DNA from: Nocardia jinanensis
GTDB taxonomy: Bacteria; Actinomycetota; Actinomycetes; Mycobacteriales; Mycobacteriaceae
Length of the DNA stretch: 64,000 nt
Assembly (NCBI RefSeq): GCF_014645735.1
Contig: NZ_BMMH01000013.1
Location: 1 to 64,000, forward strand
Direction: 5' to 3'
Positions 36,505 through 45,229 of this stretch are shown in pieces. The notes beneath the pieces are model-generated. The model worked only from the letters and a program-made list of their open reading frames with translations, did not search any database and was not told the origin of the DNA. Position numbers and translations under genes: made by a program. Within the stretch, counting starts at the first letter, position 1. Each line of letters begins with the position of its first letter.

Positions 36505-37257
36505 ATGACAGCAGCAGCGGCCCCCACGATCGGACGCGCTGATGCCCGGCGCAACCGGGATCTCGTACTTCGCACCGCGATGCGCGTATTCGCCGAGGAA
36601 GGGCCGGAGGTGTCGATCGGCCGGATCGCGCAGCGCGCGGGGGTGGGTGCCGGGACGGTGTACCGGCATTTCCCCAGCAAGGAGATCCTGGTGGAGGCGG
36701 TGCTCGCCGAACACGTCGCGGGGCTGGCCCGAGCGGCGGATCGGTGGGCCGCGCGCGCCACACCTGGTGACGCGCTGTTCGGGTTCCTACTCGAAGTCAT
36801 CGAGAAATCGGCCGGTCGCACACAGATCTGCGATGCGCTCACCGCCGATCAGAACTGGCCGCACGCCTTGCTCGCGACCGCCGGACAACGCTTCGGAGAA
36901 GCACTGGAACGGCTGCTGCACAACGCGAAACAGGCTCGGGCCGTCGAGCCGGACGTACAGGTCGCCGATCTGACCGCGCTGACCGTCGGGGGTGCCGCGA
37001 TATGGTCGTCGCACCGGAGCCGGACCCGGGGGGCACGGCTGGTCCGGCAGCTGCTCGATGGATTGCGGACCACGCCCGTCACGGAAGCCGGCGCATTTCG
37101 TGACAACTCTCGGCGCCATCGTCACGAAACCACTGCCGCCGCACAACTCTGCGCCGAATGCGGGGCGCGGCTACCCGCCCGCGGCACCGGCAGACCGGCC
37201 CGCTATTGCGGACCGACCTGCCGTCAACGCGGGCACCGGAGACGCGCGGCCGGCTGA
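36505..37257 (+). CDS. TetR regulator with C-terminal zinc-ribbon-like extension
   Basis: A 250-aa regulator. Residues about 10-60 are the TetR helix-turn-helix (IGRIAQRAGVGAGTVYRHF), then a helical effector domain to about 195. Unusually, the last 40 residues contain CAECG and YCGPTCRQRGHRRR, a CxxC...CxxxC pattern that could hold a zinc ion, followed by basic residues. The frame is unbroken, so it is a true fusion or an acquired tail rather than a sequencing effect. It is divergent from the NmrA-like gene at 35495-36421, which it probably controls. Confidence 0.85.
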   Translation: MTAAAAPTIGRADARRNRDLVLRTAMRVFAEEGPEVSIGRIAQRAGVGAGTVYRHFPSKEILVEAVLAEHVAGLARAADRWAARATPGDALFGFLLEVIEKSAGRTQICDALTADQNWPHALLATAGQRFGEALERLLHNAKQARAVEPDVQVADLTALTVGGAAIWSSHRSRTRGARLVRQLLDGLRTTPVTEAGAFRDNSRRHRHETTAAAQLCAECGARLPARGTGRPARYCGPTCRQRGHRRRAAG

Positions 37258-37424
37258 CCGCGACGGGTCACGATCGGTACCGTCGCGAAGAACCGCACCG
37301 ACGCCGCCGGCCGCGCCGCTGTTTCGGCTTCGTGGACAACATCGGGGTTCCGGTGTCGCCCGCGGGACCCGAGATCGGATTGCGAGCAGGTGCCGCTGCC
37401 CGGCCTCCGCGCTAGGGTGACGCC

Positions 37425-37802
37425 ATGGCCGAGACGCCGCTGACCCGGTTGCGCGCACTGTGCACTGCGCTACCCGAGACCACCGAGCGGCTCAGTCATG
37501 GCGAACCCACCTGGTTCGTCCGGGGGAAGAAGACCTTCGTCATGTTCGCCGATCACCATCACGACGATCGGCTCGGGTTCTGGTGTGCGGCGCCGCCCGG
37601 TGCCCAGGAGGCCATGGTCGCCGCCGAACCGGGTCGATTCTTCCGCCCGCCCTATGTCGGCCATCGCGGCTGGCTCGGTGTCTATCTGGACGTACCGGTC
37701 GATTGGGCGGAAATCGGCGAGATCGTCACCGACGCCTACCGTGCCGTGGCGCCGAAGACACTGGTGGCCCGGCTCGACGAACAGGATCCGGCCGACGGGT
37801 GA
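37425..37802 (+). CDS. MmcQ/YjbR family protein
   Basis: A 125-aa MmcQ/YjbR-fold protein. It has LPETTERLSHGEPTWFVRGK, FADHHHDDRLGFWCAAPPGA and YVGHRGWLGVYLDV, typical of this DNA-binding-like fold. The function is generally unknown. It lies between two TetR genes with no operon partner. Confidence 0.85.
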   Translation: MAETPLTRLRALCTALPETTERLSHGEPTWFVRGKKTFVMFADHHHDDRLGFWCAAPPGAQEAMVAAEPGRFFRPPYVGHRGWLGVYLDVPVDWAEIGEIVTDAYRAVAPKTLVARLDEQDPADG

Positions 37803-37901
37803 GACCACCCGGGCGCCCTCGACCGGCGGGTCCGTACGAGACGTCTCGGCCGGCGGTCGTCCCAGTGGCTCGGTCCGTGTCCCTGGGTCTCGGTCCGCGC
37901 G

Positions 37902-38462
37902 CTAGGGGCTCAGCCCGGCCACCGCGAGCCGGAAGAGCCGATCCGCCTGGGTGGCGGGATCGGGGAAATGTTCGGTGGCCAGCGCGATACCGACGATGAG
38001 CGTGATGAGATCGCCGGCGGCGGTATCCGCGGCCACCGTGCCGTCCCGGGCGGCGCGGCGAACCAGCGGCTCGACCGCTTCCCGCATGGTCGCGGCGCAA
38101 GTGTTCTCGTGTACCGGGTCCACCTCGGCGCCGTCGTAGGACAGGGCGGCCGCCAGACCGCGGGCGGAAACACAGTAGTCGACGAGATCACTCAGCCATT
38201 CCAACAGCGCGCCGCGGCTGTCGTCGGCGCCCGCCAGATCGCGAGCGCGGACGCGCAGTGCCTCGATCCGCTCGCGTGAGACGGCTTCGAGCAGCGCGTG
38301 ACGGGTCGGAAAGTGCCGCCGCACCGTCGCCGATCCGACCCCGGCGGTGCGGGCGATCTGTTCCAGGGACGCCCCGGCACCGTGTGCGGCGACCTCCTCC
38401 TCCGCCACGGCGAGGATGCGGGAGTAGTTGCGTAACGCGTCGGCGCGCCGGCGGTCCGGCAT
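37902..38462 (-). CDS. TetR family transcriptional regulator
   Basis: A 186-aa TetR regulator. Helix-turn-helix: LEQIARTAGVGSATVRRHFP. The body matches the TetR group often found beside NmrA-type genes. The ATG at 38462 is chosen because longer frames run through the NmrA promoter region and gene. It is divergent from the NmrA-like gene at 38565; a near-perfect 29-base palindrome and a partial copy lie between them. Confidence 0.88.
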   Translation of the reverse strand: MPDRRRADALRNYSRILAVAEEEVAAHGAGASLEQIARTAGVGSATVRRHFPTRHALLEAVSRERIEALRVRARDLAGADDSRGALLEWLSDLVDYCVSARGLAAALSYDGAEVDPVHENTCAATMREAVEPLVRRAARDGTVAADTAAGDLITLIVGIALATEHFPDPATQADRLFRLAVAGLSP

Positions 38463-38516
38463 GGCGTCATCATCTCCGATATTGCTAAGTGGCGGGGTCC
38501 GCCGTATTCTAGCGGA

Positions 38517-38545
38517 AACTAAGTGGCGGGCCCCGCCACTTAGTT
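38517..38545. promoter_or_regulatory. Perfect 29-base palindrome, TetR operator
   Basis: AACTAAGTGGCGGG at 38517-38530 and its exact inverse CCCGCCACTTAGTT at 38532-38545 flank one central base. A second copy of the left arm (CTAAGTGGCGGG at 38485-38496, followed by a degenerate right arm) lies 32 bases away, closer to the regulator. The site overlaps the expected promoter of the NmrA-like gene, whose start is 20 bases downstream. Confidence 0.8.
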
Positions 38546-38564
38546 CGAGCAGTAGAGGAGCACC

Positions 38565-39488
38565 ATGTCCACAGATTCCGCACCCGTTCTGGTCACCGGC
38601 GCCACCGGCCGGCAGGGCGGCGCCACCGTCCGCGCCCTGCGCGCCGCCGAAGTTCCGGTCCGCGCCCTCGTGCGCGACCCGTCCACCACCCCGGCAGCGG
38701 CCGTCGCGGGCCTCGGCGCCGAACTGGTCACCGGCGATCTGCGCGATCGCGATTCGCTGATCCGGGCCGCGCGGGGTGCCCGCGCGGTGTTCTCGGTGCA
38801 GATGCCCGCCATCACCGCCGAGGGTTTCGATTTCGCCGGTGAGATAGCCCAGGCCACGAACCTCGTAGAAGGCGCCGCGGCCGCCGGCGTCGAGCAGTTC
38901 GTACATTCCTCGGTCACCGGCGCCGGGCAACACACCGCGACCCCCGGCTGGGCCGAGGGCCGCTGGCCCGCGGTGGCACCCTCGCTGAACGCCAAGGCCG
39001 CGATCCAGGACCGCGTCCGCGCCGCGGGATTCCCGCGTTGGACGATCCTGAAGCCGGGTTTCTTCATGGAGAATTTCCTCCCCTCCATGGCCTTTCTGTT
39101 CCCGCGCGGAATCGAAGGCGGTCTGGTGACCGTGCTCGACCCCGCGACCCGGCTGTCGCTGGTGGCGGCCGACGATATCGGCCGGGCGGCCGCCGCGGCC
39201 TTCGCCGACCCGGAACGATTCGACCGGGTGGAACTGGAACTGGCCGGTGAGCATCTGTCGATGACCGAGATCGCCGAGGTGCTGTCACGCACGTTGGGCA
39301 GGCCGCTGGCCGCGCCCGAGATGACCGAGGAACAGGCGCTCGCCGCCGGTATGCCCCCGATGGGCGCCTCGCACGAGTACCTGAACGCGGCGGGCCAGCC
39401 GGGACGCCCGGAATACGCACGGGCACTGGGGATCCCACTCACCGGCTTCGCGGAATGGGCGCGGGAGCGGATACTCCTCGACGCCTGA
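38565..39488 (+). CDS. NmrA-like NAD(P)-binding protein
   Basis: A 307-aa paralogue of the protein at 35495-36421. It has VLVTGATGRQGGATVRALRA, then VTGDLRDRDSLIRAARGARA, VEGAAAAGVEQFVHSSV and KPGFFMENFLPSMAF. The last segments match the NmrA/isoflavone-reductase pattern. GAGGAG is well placed before the ATG. The palindromic TetR operator immediately upstream suggests tight induction, for example by an electrophile or quinone; this is inference. Confidence 0.88.
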   Translation: MSTDSAPVLVTGATGRQGGATVRALRAAEVPVRALVRDPSTTPAAAVAGLGAELVTGDLRDRDSLIRAARGARAVFSVQMPAITAEGFDFAGEIAQATNLVEGAAAAGVEQFVHSSVTGAGQHTATPGWAEGRWPAVAPSLNAKAAIQDRVRAAGFPRWTILKPGFFMENFLPSMAFLFPRGIEGGLVTVLDPATRLSLVAADDIGRAAAAAFADPERFDRVELELAGEHLSMTEIAEVLSRTLGRPLAAPEMTEEQALAAGMPPMGASHEYLNAAGQPGRPEYARALGIPLTGFAEWARERILLDA

Positions 39489-39707
39489 CCGGTCCTGTCC
39501 TGCTCCGCGCGGTCGTTTCACGGGTGGTCCGGAAGTCAGCGCTCGCTGTCGAGCCCGCGAGAGTTCCGGCGGATACGACGAGCGTGTCCACCTCTCGAGG
39601 ATCGAGCGCTTCGATCAGTGCCTCGCGGATATCCCGGGCGCGGTGGGTCTGTGCCGTACGGAACAGCGCCGGTAAGGCGGACAACCGGGACCTGGTGCGG
39701 GACAGAT

Positions 39708-40505
39708 TTATTCGGGCAATACCGGTACGGCACGCAGCAGCTCGCGCGTGTAGGGGTGGCGGGGCGCGAACAGTACGGTTTCCGTGACACCGTCCTCGAC
39801 GATCGCCCCTTCCCGCATCACCAGCAACCGGTCGCACAGCTGCTGCACCACACCGATATCGTGCGACACCAGGATCAGCGAGAGACCGAAACCGTCCACC
39901 AGCGACCGGACGAGGTCGATGATCTGGCCGCGCACGGTGGCGTCCAGGGCGGAAAAGGGTTCGTCGGCGACGAGCACTCCGGGATGCGGGGCGAGCGCGC
40001 GAGCGATGGCGATACGCTGCCGCTGTCCGCCGGAGAACTCGTGCGGATAGCGCCGGGCCGCATCGGGTTCCAGGCCGACGGCGACAAGGAGTTCGGTCAC
40101 CCGGGTGTCGTGGTCGCCGGGGATGCGCAGGCATTCCAGCGGTTCGGCGATGGAATCCCCGACCACGGCGCGTGGGTCCAGCGAGTTCAGCGGATCCTGC
40201 GGCACCATCTGTACCTCGCGCCGGAACCAGGCGAGGCGGCGCCCGGCGACAGGCCGGCCCCGGTAGCGGACCTCGCCGCTATCGGGGCGGTCCAGGGCCA
40301 GCAGGAGCCGGAGCAGGGTCGATTTCCCGGAACCCGATTCACCGACGATGCCGAGCCGGGCACCTTCGGTCAGCGACAGATCCACCTCGCGTACGGCGTG
40401 CCGTACCGGCGCGGCACCGCGCAGGGTGGTGCGGGGCAGCCGGAAGGAACGGGACAGCCCGCTCGCTTCCACCAGCGCCGGCGCCGACACCGAATCCACC
40501 GTCAT
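39708..40505 (-). CDS. Oligopeptide-type ABC transporter ATPase (DppF/OppF-like)
   Basis: A 265-aa ATPase of the peptide/nickel family. Walker A GESGSGKST, signature FSGGQRQR, Walker B VLVADEPF and the switch LVSHDIGVV are present. It is the last gene of a five-gene importer. It overlaps the other ATPase gene by 4 bases. The typical C-terminal OppF extension is short here. Confidence 0.9.
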   Translation of the reverse strand: MTVDSVSAPALVEASGLSRSFRLPRTTLRGAAPVRHAVREVDLSLTEGARLGIVGESGSGKSTLLRLLLALDRPDSGEVRYRGRPVAGRRLAWFRREVQMVPQDPLNSLDPRAVVGDSIAEPLECLRIPGDHDTRVTELLVAVGLEPDAARRYPHEFSGGQRQRIAIARALAPHPGVLVADEPFSALDATVRGQIIDLVRSLVDGFGLSLILVSHDIGVVQQLCDRLLVMREGAIVEDGVTETVLFAPRHPYTRELLRAVPVLPE

Positions 40506-41299
40506 CGTCCCACCTCCGCGCTCCGCCGGAAGGACGCCGCACGCGCCAGCTCCAACAAGGTTCTCGTGTACTCGTGACCTGGCGCCCGCAGGATCTGCTC
40601 CAGATCACCCTGTTCCAGTATCCGGCCCGCACCCAGCACCAGCACCCGGCGGGCCACCTGGGCGAGGACGGCGAGATCGTGGGTGATGAACAACAGAGCG
40701 GTGCCCTGTTCGGTCACCAGATCGTCGAGCAGCGCGAGGATCTCGGACTGCACGGTGACGTCCAGGGCCGTGGTGGGCTCGTCGGCGAGCAACAGGGCCG
40801 GGCCGGTGGACACGGCCATGGCGATACCCACCCGCTGGCGCTGCCCGCCGGACAGCTGGTGCGGGTAGGCGCGCACCAGATGTTCGGGGTCCGGCAACCC
40901 CACCCGGCCGGCGAGCGCGATCGCCGCGGTGCGGGCCTGTCCGCGGGACAGTCCGCGATGCAGCCGCAGCGGTTCGGCGATCTGCGCGCCGACCCGCATC
41001 AGCGGATTCAGTGCCGACAGCGGTTCCTGGAAGATCATCGCGATGCGGTTGCCGCGCAGGGCCGACAGGTCACGATCGCCCAGCGTGAGCAGGTCCCTAC
41101 CGTCGAACCGGATACGACCCTCGACCCGCGCCCCAGCGGGGAGCAGTCCCAGAACCGCCAGCGCGGTCAGCGATTTCCCGGACCCGGAGGCGGCGATGAG
41201 GCCGAGCCGCTCCCCCGCGTCCACGGTCAGATTTACCGCGTCCAGAACGGTGGTGGCACCGAACCGAACGGTCAGATTCTCGATGTCGAGCAGACTCAT
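40502..41299 (-). CDS. Oligopeptide-type ABC transporter ATPase (DppD/OppD-like)
   Basis: A 265-aa ATPase with Walker A AASGSGKSL (the last Thr/Ser is followed by Leu), signature LSGGQRQR, Walker B LLLADEPT and ITHDLAVL. DppD proteins often have a C-terminal Fe-S/Cys extension of 60 residues, which is missing. It pairs with the DppF-like subunit and overlaps the permease gene by 4 bases. Confidence 0.9.
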   Translation of the reverse strand: MSLLDIENLTVRFGATTVLDAVNLTVDAGERLGLIAASGSGKSLTALAVLGLLPAGARVEGRIRFDGRDLLTLGDRDLSALRGNRIAMIFQEPLSALNPLMRVGAQIAEPLRLHRGLSRGQARTAAIALAGRVGLPDPEHLVRAYPHQLSGGQRQRVGIAMAVSTGPALLLADEPTTALDVTVQSEILALLDDLVTEQGTALLFITHDLAVLAQVARRVLVLGAGRILEQGDLEQILRAPGHEYTRTLLELARAASFRRSAEVGR

Positions 41300-42192
41300 A
41301 CGCGGGCCCCAGTTCGTATCCGCGGGTCCGTGGCCTCGCGGAGCGCGTCCCCGAGCAGGTTGAAGCCGAGTACCGTCAGCGCGACCGCGGCACCGGGCCA
41401 GACCACCAGCAGCGGACGCGCGCCGATGTAGTCCTGCTGGGTGCGCAGCAGCCCACCCCAGGACGGCGTGGACGGCGCACTGCCGTAACCGAGATAGGTC
41501 AGCGTCGCCTCGGACAATACGGCCAGCGCCATCACCAGCGACAGCTGGACGATCAGGGTCGGCGCGATATTGGGCAGCAGATGCCTGCGCACGATCCGCG
41601 CAGTCGACGCCCCGGCCGCGCGGGCGGCCAGGACATAGTCCTGGCCGGCCACCGCCGCGATCTCACCGCGTGCGACCCGGGCCACCGCGACACCGGCGCT
41701 GATCCCCACCGCGGCCACCACTGTGGCCAGGGATCCGCCGTACACCGCGGCCAGCACCATGGCCAGTATCAGTCCCGGGAAGGCGATCATCAAATCGATC
41801 ACCTGGACCACCACCGAGCCCACCCAGCGGCGCGCCGATACCGCGGTGAGCGCCAGCAGCAGACCGACGACGGCGGCCACGACAGCGGAACCGACCGCGG
41901 CGAGCAGCGTGTCCCGGCTACCCGCCAGCAGCTGACTGAACTGATCGTGACCCACCCGGTCGGTGCCGAGCAGATGCCCCTGTTGCAGCGGTAACAGCCA
42001 CGCGGCGCGGATATCCGTGGCGCGCGGGTCGAACGGCGTCCACCACACCGATACCAACGAGGCGAAGGCCAGTGTCGCGAGCACCGTGAGCCCGAACGCC
42101 CCCGCCGGCCGCCGCAGCAACGCCGCCAAAACCGTCCATGCCCCGTGCCTGCGCCGCGCCCAAGACCGGCGGTATACCGCGATACCACTCAT
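41296..42192 (-). CDS. Oligopeptide-type ABC permease (DppC-like)
   Basis: A 298-aa permease with an N-terminal basic stretch (YRRSWARRRHGAW), six membrane segments and a periplasmic loop containing GTDRVGHDQFSQLLAGSRDT, which is the DppC/OppC landmark. The EAA loop is ARAAGASTARIVRRHLLPNI. It overlaps both neighbours by 4 bases. Confidence 0.9.
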   Translation of the reverse strand: MSGIAVYRRSWARRRHGAWTVLAALLRRPAGAFGLTVLATLAFASLVSVWWTPFDPRATDIRAAWLLPLQQGHLLGTDRVGHDQFSQLLAGSRDTLLAAVGSAVVAAVVGLLLALTAVSARRWVGSVVVQVIDLMIAFPGLILAMVLAAVYGGSLATVVAAVGISAGVAVARVARGEIAAVAGQDYVLAARAAGASTARIVRRHLLPNIAPTLIVQLSLVMALAVLSEATLTYLGYGSAPSTPSWGGLLRTQQDYIGARPLLVVWPGAAVALTVLGFNLLGDALREATDPRIRTGARV

Positions 42193-43139
42193 ACCGTGTG
42201 CCTCAGCCGGGGGTCGATGAGGCGGTGCGCGATATCGACCACCAGCCCGATCACCAGGACTGTGGCGACCAGGATCAGCAGTTCGCCCTGCACCTTTATC
42301 AGATCGCGATTACCGATATCGGTGATCAGCATGCTGCCGACCCCCGGCAGGGTGAAGACCTGTTCCACCACCACCGCCCCGACCAGCAGCGCGGCGAGCT
42401 GCAGACCGAGGATCGACACCACCGGCAGGGCGGCGTTACGGAATCCGTGCCGCACCAGCGCCCGATTCCGGGTCATTCCCTTCGCCCGAGCGGTGCGCAG
42501 GAAATCCGAATCGAGGACACCGAGTACAGCGGAACGGACGAAGCGGAGCAGTACCGCGCCTTCGGTGAGACCCAGCGCCAGCCAGGGCAACACCAGACTT
42601 CGGAACGCCTCCCCAGGATTCGCCCAGCCGTCGACCGGAAAACCCTGCGCGGGCAACCAACCCAGCGTCACCGCGAACACCAGGATCAACAGCAGCGCCG
42701 ACCACAGACTCGGTATCGCGATACCGAGCTGGGACAGCGCGTTCAAGGCTCCACCGGCCGCGGTGCCGCGGCGGGTGGCCGCCCAGGTACCCAGCGGGAC
42801 CGCGACCGCCAATGCGACCATGATCGCCCCCGCCGTGAGCGGTGCGGTGACCTCGAGTTTGCGTGCCAGTTCGCTGCTCACGGTGGAACCGTCGAGCTGG
42901 GACTGCCCGAAATCGCCGTTCGACACCCCACCGATCCACGACGCGTACTGCACCGGAAGCGGTCGGTCCAGTCCGAGTTCGGCGCGCAATGCCGCGAGCT
43001 GTTCCGGAGTCGCCTCGTCGCCGCCGATGGTGGTGGCCACATCGCCGGGTAGCAGCCGCAACAGCGCGAAGACCACCACGCTGGCCAGTGCCAGTGAGAC
43101 CGCACCCAGTCCGGTACGGCGCACGATGTACCAGGCCAC
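42189..43139 (-). CDS. Oligopeptide-type ABC permease (DppB-like)
   Basis: A 316-aa permease. The start MAWYIVRRTGLGAVSLALAS and LRLLPGDVATTIGG are the usual DppB/OppB N-terminus; the C-terminal loop VRSAVLGVLDSDFLRTARAK contains the EAA motif. Starts with GTG and lies 3 bases after the binding-protein gene. Confidence 0.9.
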   Translation of the reverse strand: MAWYIVRRTGLGAVSLALASVVVFALLRLLPGDVATTIGGDEATPEQLAALRAELGLDRPLPVQYASWIGGVSNGDFGQSQLDGSTVSSELARKLEVTAPLTAGAIMVALAVAVPLGTWAATRRGTAAGGALNALSQLGIAIPSLWSALLLILVFAVTLGWLPAQGFPVDGWANPGEAFRSLVLPWLALGLTEGAVLLRFVRSAVLGVLDSDFLRTARAKGMTRNRALVRHGFRNAALPVVSILGLQLAALLVGAVVVEQVFTLPGVGSMLITDIGNRDLIKVQGELLILVATVLVIGLVVDIAHRLIDPRLRHTV

Positions 43140-43142
43140 CTG

Positions 43143-44705
43143 TTACTTCCCGACCGCGAGCGTGCTCAGGTTGTACCGATTACTGGTCTCGTGCTGCGGC
43201 ACGCCGTACACCCCGGCGCGCACCACGGTGGTGGACTGGACGAGGAACAGCCAGTCCGCGGCGGCGTCCACGGAGATCTGCCGGGCCACCTTCTTCAGCA
43301 GGGTGTCCCGGTCGGCCTCCGATGCGGCGGTGCGGGCCTCGGTGTACCACTGCCGCACCTGCGGATTGTCGTAGCCGAAGTAGTAGCCGGGCTTGGTGTA
43401 GTTGTCCAGATCGCGCGCTTCGGCGTGGTCGACCACGCTCAGCTGGAAGTCCTTACCGGAGTAGACCTTAGCCAGCCAGGTCTGGAATTCGAGCTGCCGC
43501 ACGGTGACGGTGATTCCGACTTTCGCCAGATCCGACACCACGAGATCGGTGATCGCGGTCGGATAGATGCTGGGAATATCCAGCGTCAGTGCGAGGCCGT
43601 TCGCGAAACCCGCGTCGGCCAGCAGCTTCTTCGCGTTCTCCGGATCGTAGGCGTCGATTCCGGTGAGGTCCTCGTACCACGGGTCCTGCGGCGGCACATT
43701 GCTGCCGATCGCCACTCCCGCGCCGTAGGCGCCGATGAGGGCCTGCCGGTCGATGGCCTGCCGGATCGCGTGGCGCACACCGTGATTCGTGAACGGCGCC
43801 TGTCGCCCGTTGAAGGCGAGGGTGTACTTGTCGGTGGTGGTGCCGCGCAGGACGGTGAACTTGTCGTCGCCGGTGAAGGGCTGCAGCAGGGTGGGGTCGG
43901 CGGCGACCTGGATATCGGTCTGGCCCGTCGATTCGGCGTTGTTCGCGGAATTGGGGTCCTTGATGTAGTGCAGGACCACCTCGGCGACCTTCGGTTTCGC
44001 ACCCCAGTATTCGTCGTTACGGGTCAGGGTGATCGAGGAACCACGGTTCCAGCCGGTCAGCCGGAACGGCCCGCTGCCGTTCGCGGTACCGCCCAGGCTC
44101 GCGAAATCGGTGCCTTTCTTGTAGACGATTCCGCCGCGCCGGGTGAGATTCGGGAGCAGCAGCGTATCGCGCTGTTTCAGCCGGATACGCACCGTGGCCG
44201 GATCCGGCGCGGTGACCTCGGCGACCGAATCCAGGATCGCGGCGTCGATGGACGACGACCCCGGCGCGATCTGCTGCTGTAGCGACCACACCGCGTCCGC
44301 GGCGGTCAGCGGCGTGCCGTCGTGGAATTTCGCATTCGTCACCAGGTGGAAGGTGTGGGTCAGACCGTCCGGTGTCTGCTCCCACGATTGCGCCAGAGCG
44401 GGCACGATCCGGCCGCCGGCGGCGGTGTCGACGCTGACCAGACCCTGGTAGACGTTGTCCAGCAGCAGTTGGTCCAGCGCGGCGCCGGCAGTGGTGAAGG
44501 TGTTGAGACTTGTGGGCTCCAAGGTGAGCCGCACATGCACCGTCGCGCCGGTGTCGAGTTGCTCATCCGGCGGGGCCGCGGCCTGCGTCGTCTGCGCACC
44601 CGAGGGCGTGATCTCGCCGCCGGTTCCACAGGCCGCGGCGAACAACGATGCCGCCACTGCCAGCGCCATGGCCGTCCAGCGGCCGTATCTCGAATTCGGG
44701 ATCAC
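43143..44705 (-). CDS. Oligopeptide-type substrate-binding lipoprotein (SBP family 5)
   Basis: A 520-aa lipoprotein. Signal peptide and lipobox: ALAVAASLFAAACGTGG, Cys at about 26. The mature chain shows LTLEPTSLNTFTTAGAALDQ, WEQTPDGLTHTFHLVTNAKF, HDGTPLTAADAVWSLQQQI and GSGPFRLTGWNRGSSI, as in family 5 binding proteins for peptides, nickel or glycosides. It begins with GTG at 44705, with GAGGA 5 bases ahead. It is the first gene of a five-gene importer. The ligand is unknown. Confidence 0.9.
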   Translation of the reverse strand: MIPNSRYGRWTAMALAVAASLFAAACGTGGEITPSGAQTTQAAAPPDEQLDTGATVHVRLTLEPTSLNTFTTAGAALDQLLLDNVYQGLVSVDTAAGGRIVPALAQSWEQTPDGLTHTFHLVTNAKFHDGTPLTAADAVWSLQQQIAPGSSSIDAAILDSVAEVTAPDPATVRIRLKQRDTLLLPNLTRRGGIVYKKGTDFASLGGTANGSGPFRLTGWNRGSSITLTRNDEYWGAKPKVAEVVLHYIKDPNSANNAESTGQTDIQVAADPTLLQPFTGDDKFTVLRGTTTDKYTLAFNGRQAPFTNHGVRHAIRQAIDRQALIGAYGAGVAIGSNVPPQDPWYEDLTGIDAYDPENAKKLLADAGFANGLALTLDIPSIYPTAITDLVVSDLAKVGITVTVRQLEFQTWLAKVYSGKDFQLSVVDHAEARDLDNYTKPGYYFGYDNPQVRQWYTEARTAASEADRDTLLKKVARQISVDAAADWLFLVQSTTVVRAGVYGVPQHETSNRYNLSTLAVGK

Positions 44706-44950
44706 CTGGTCCTCGGAATCTCTGTGTGTTCGGCGACGAAATCCACGCGGTAGATGTCGTCGCGATTCGGCGACCGCACCGAGTTCCGAACCCGGGATAC
44801 CGGAAATACCAGTACTCCGGCGGGACGAGCGAGAGTTCGGCGGTCACCGCCGGATCGTATGGAACATCCCACCGGTCGTGGCACCTTTGGGTTCAACCTG
44901 AATCGAAGCGTTCCCGGTGCGATCGGTAATCGAGGGCCGCATATACGAAA

Positions 44951-44983
44951 TGGTGCCGGGGCCCGTGCGGGCGCCCGGCACCA
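44951..44983 (-). terminator. Strong hairpin after the nitroreductase operon
   Basis: TGGTGCCGGG (44951-44960) pairs with CCCGGCACCA (44974-44983), and inside it GCCCG pairs with CGGGC around a two-base loop, with one bulged G. It lies 20 bases past the small membrane protein stop and ahead of the peptide importer promoter. TTT follows the stem on the minus strand. The rest of the 300-base gap is probably importer promoter. Confidence 0.6.
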
Positions 44984-45002
44984 CCTCCCGTCGTCGCCGG
45001 TT

Positions 45003-45212
45003 TCAGCGATACCGGCGAATCAGAGCGAACGTCGCGGCCAGGCACAGTGTGGCCGTGAACGCATAGACCCCGCGGGCCGCGAAACGGGTCCGCAGGGAGA
45101 AATCGAGATCCGGTATTCCCATTGCGTCGCCGATGATCCGGTCCAGCATCGGACCGTCCGGGATCCGCCCGGCGAACACGTGCGCGTCTGTCGAAGCCGC
45201 TGCCACCATCAC
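45003..45212 (-). CDS. Small membrane protein downstream of nitroreductase
   Basis: A 69-aa protein with one hydrophobic segment near its end (VYAFTATLCLAATFALI) and a basic C-terminus. GAGAGGAG is well placed before the ATG, and the gene starts 17 bases after the nitroreductase stop, so it is likely co-transcribed. I do not recognise a family. It could be an anchor or partner for the nitroreductase. Confidence 0.55.
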   Translation of the reverse strand: MMVAAASTDAHVFAGRIPDGPMLDRIIGDAMGIPDLDFSLRTRFAARGVYAFTATLCLAATFALIRRYR

Positions 45213-45229
45213 CGCTCCTCTCGTGGAGC

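Noticed and set aside
39489..39707. A minus-strand stretch reading ALFRTAQTHRARDIREALIE, then ALDPREVDTLVVSAGTLA
   Set aside because: It looks mildly coding, but it has no start or ribosome site and runs on into the NmrA-like gene antisense. I could not separate a remnant from chance.
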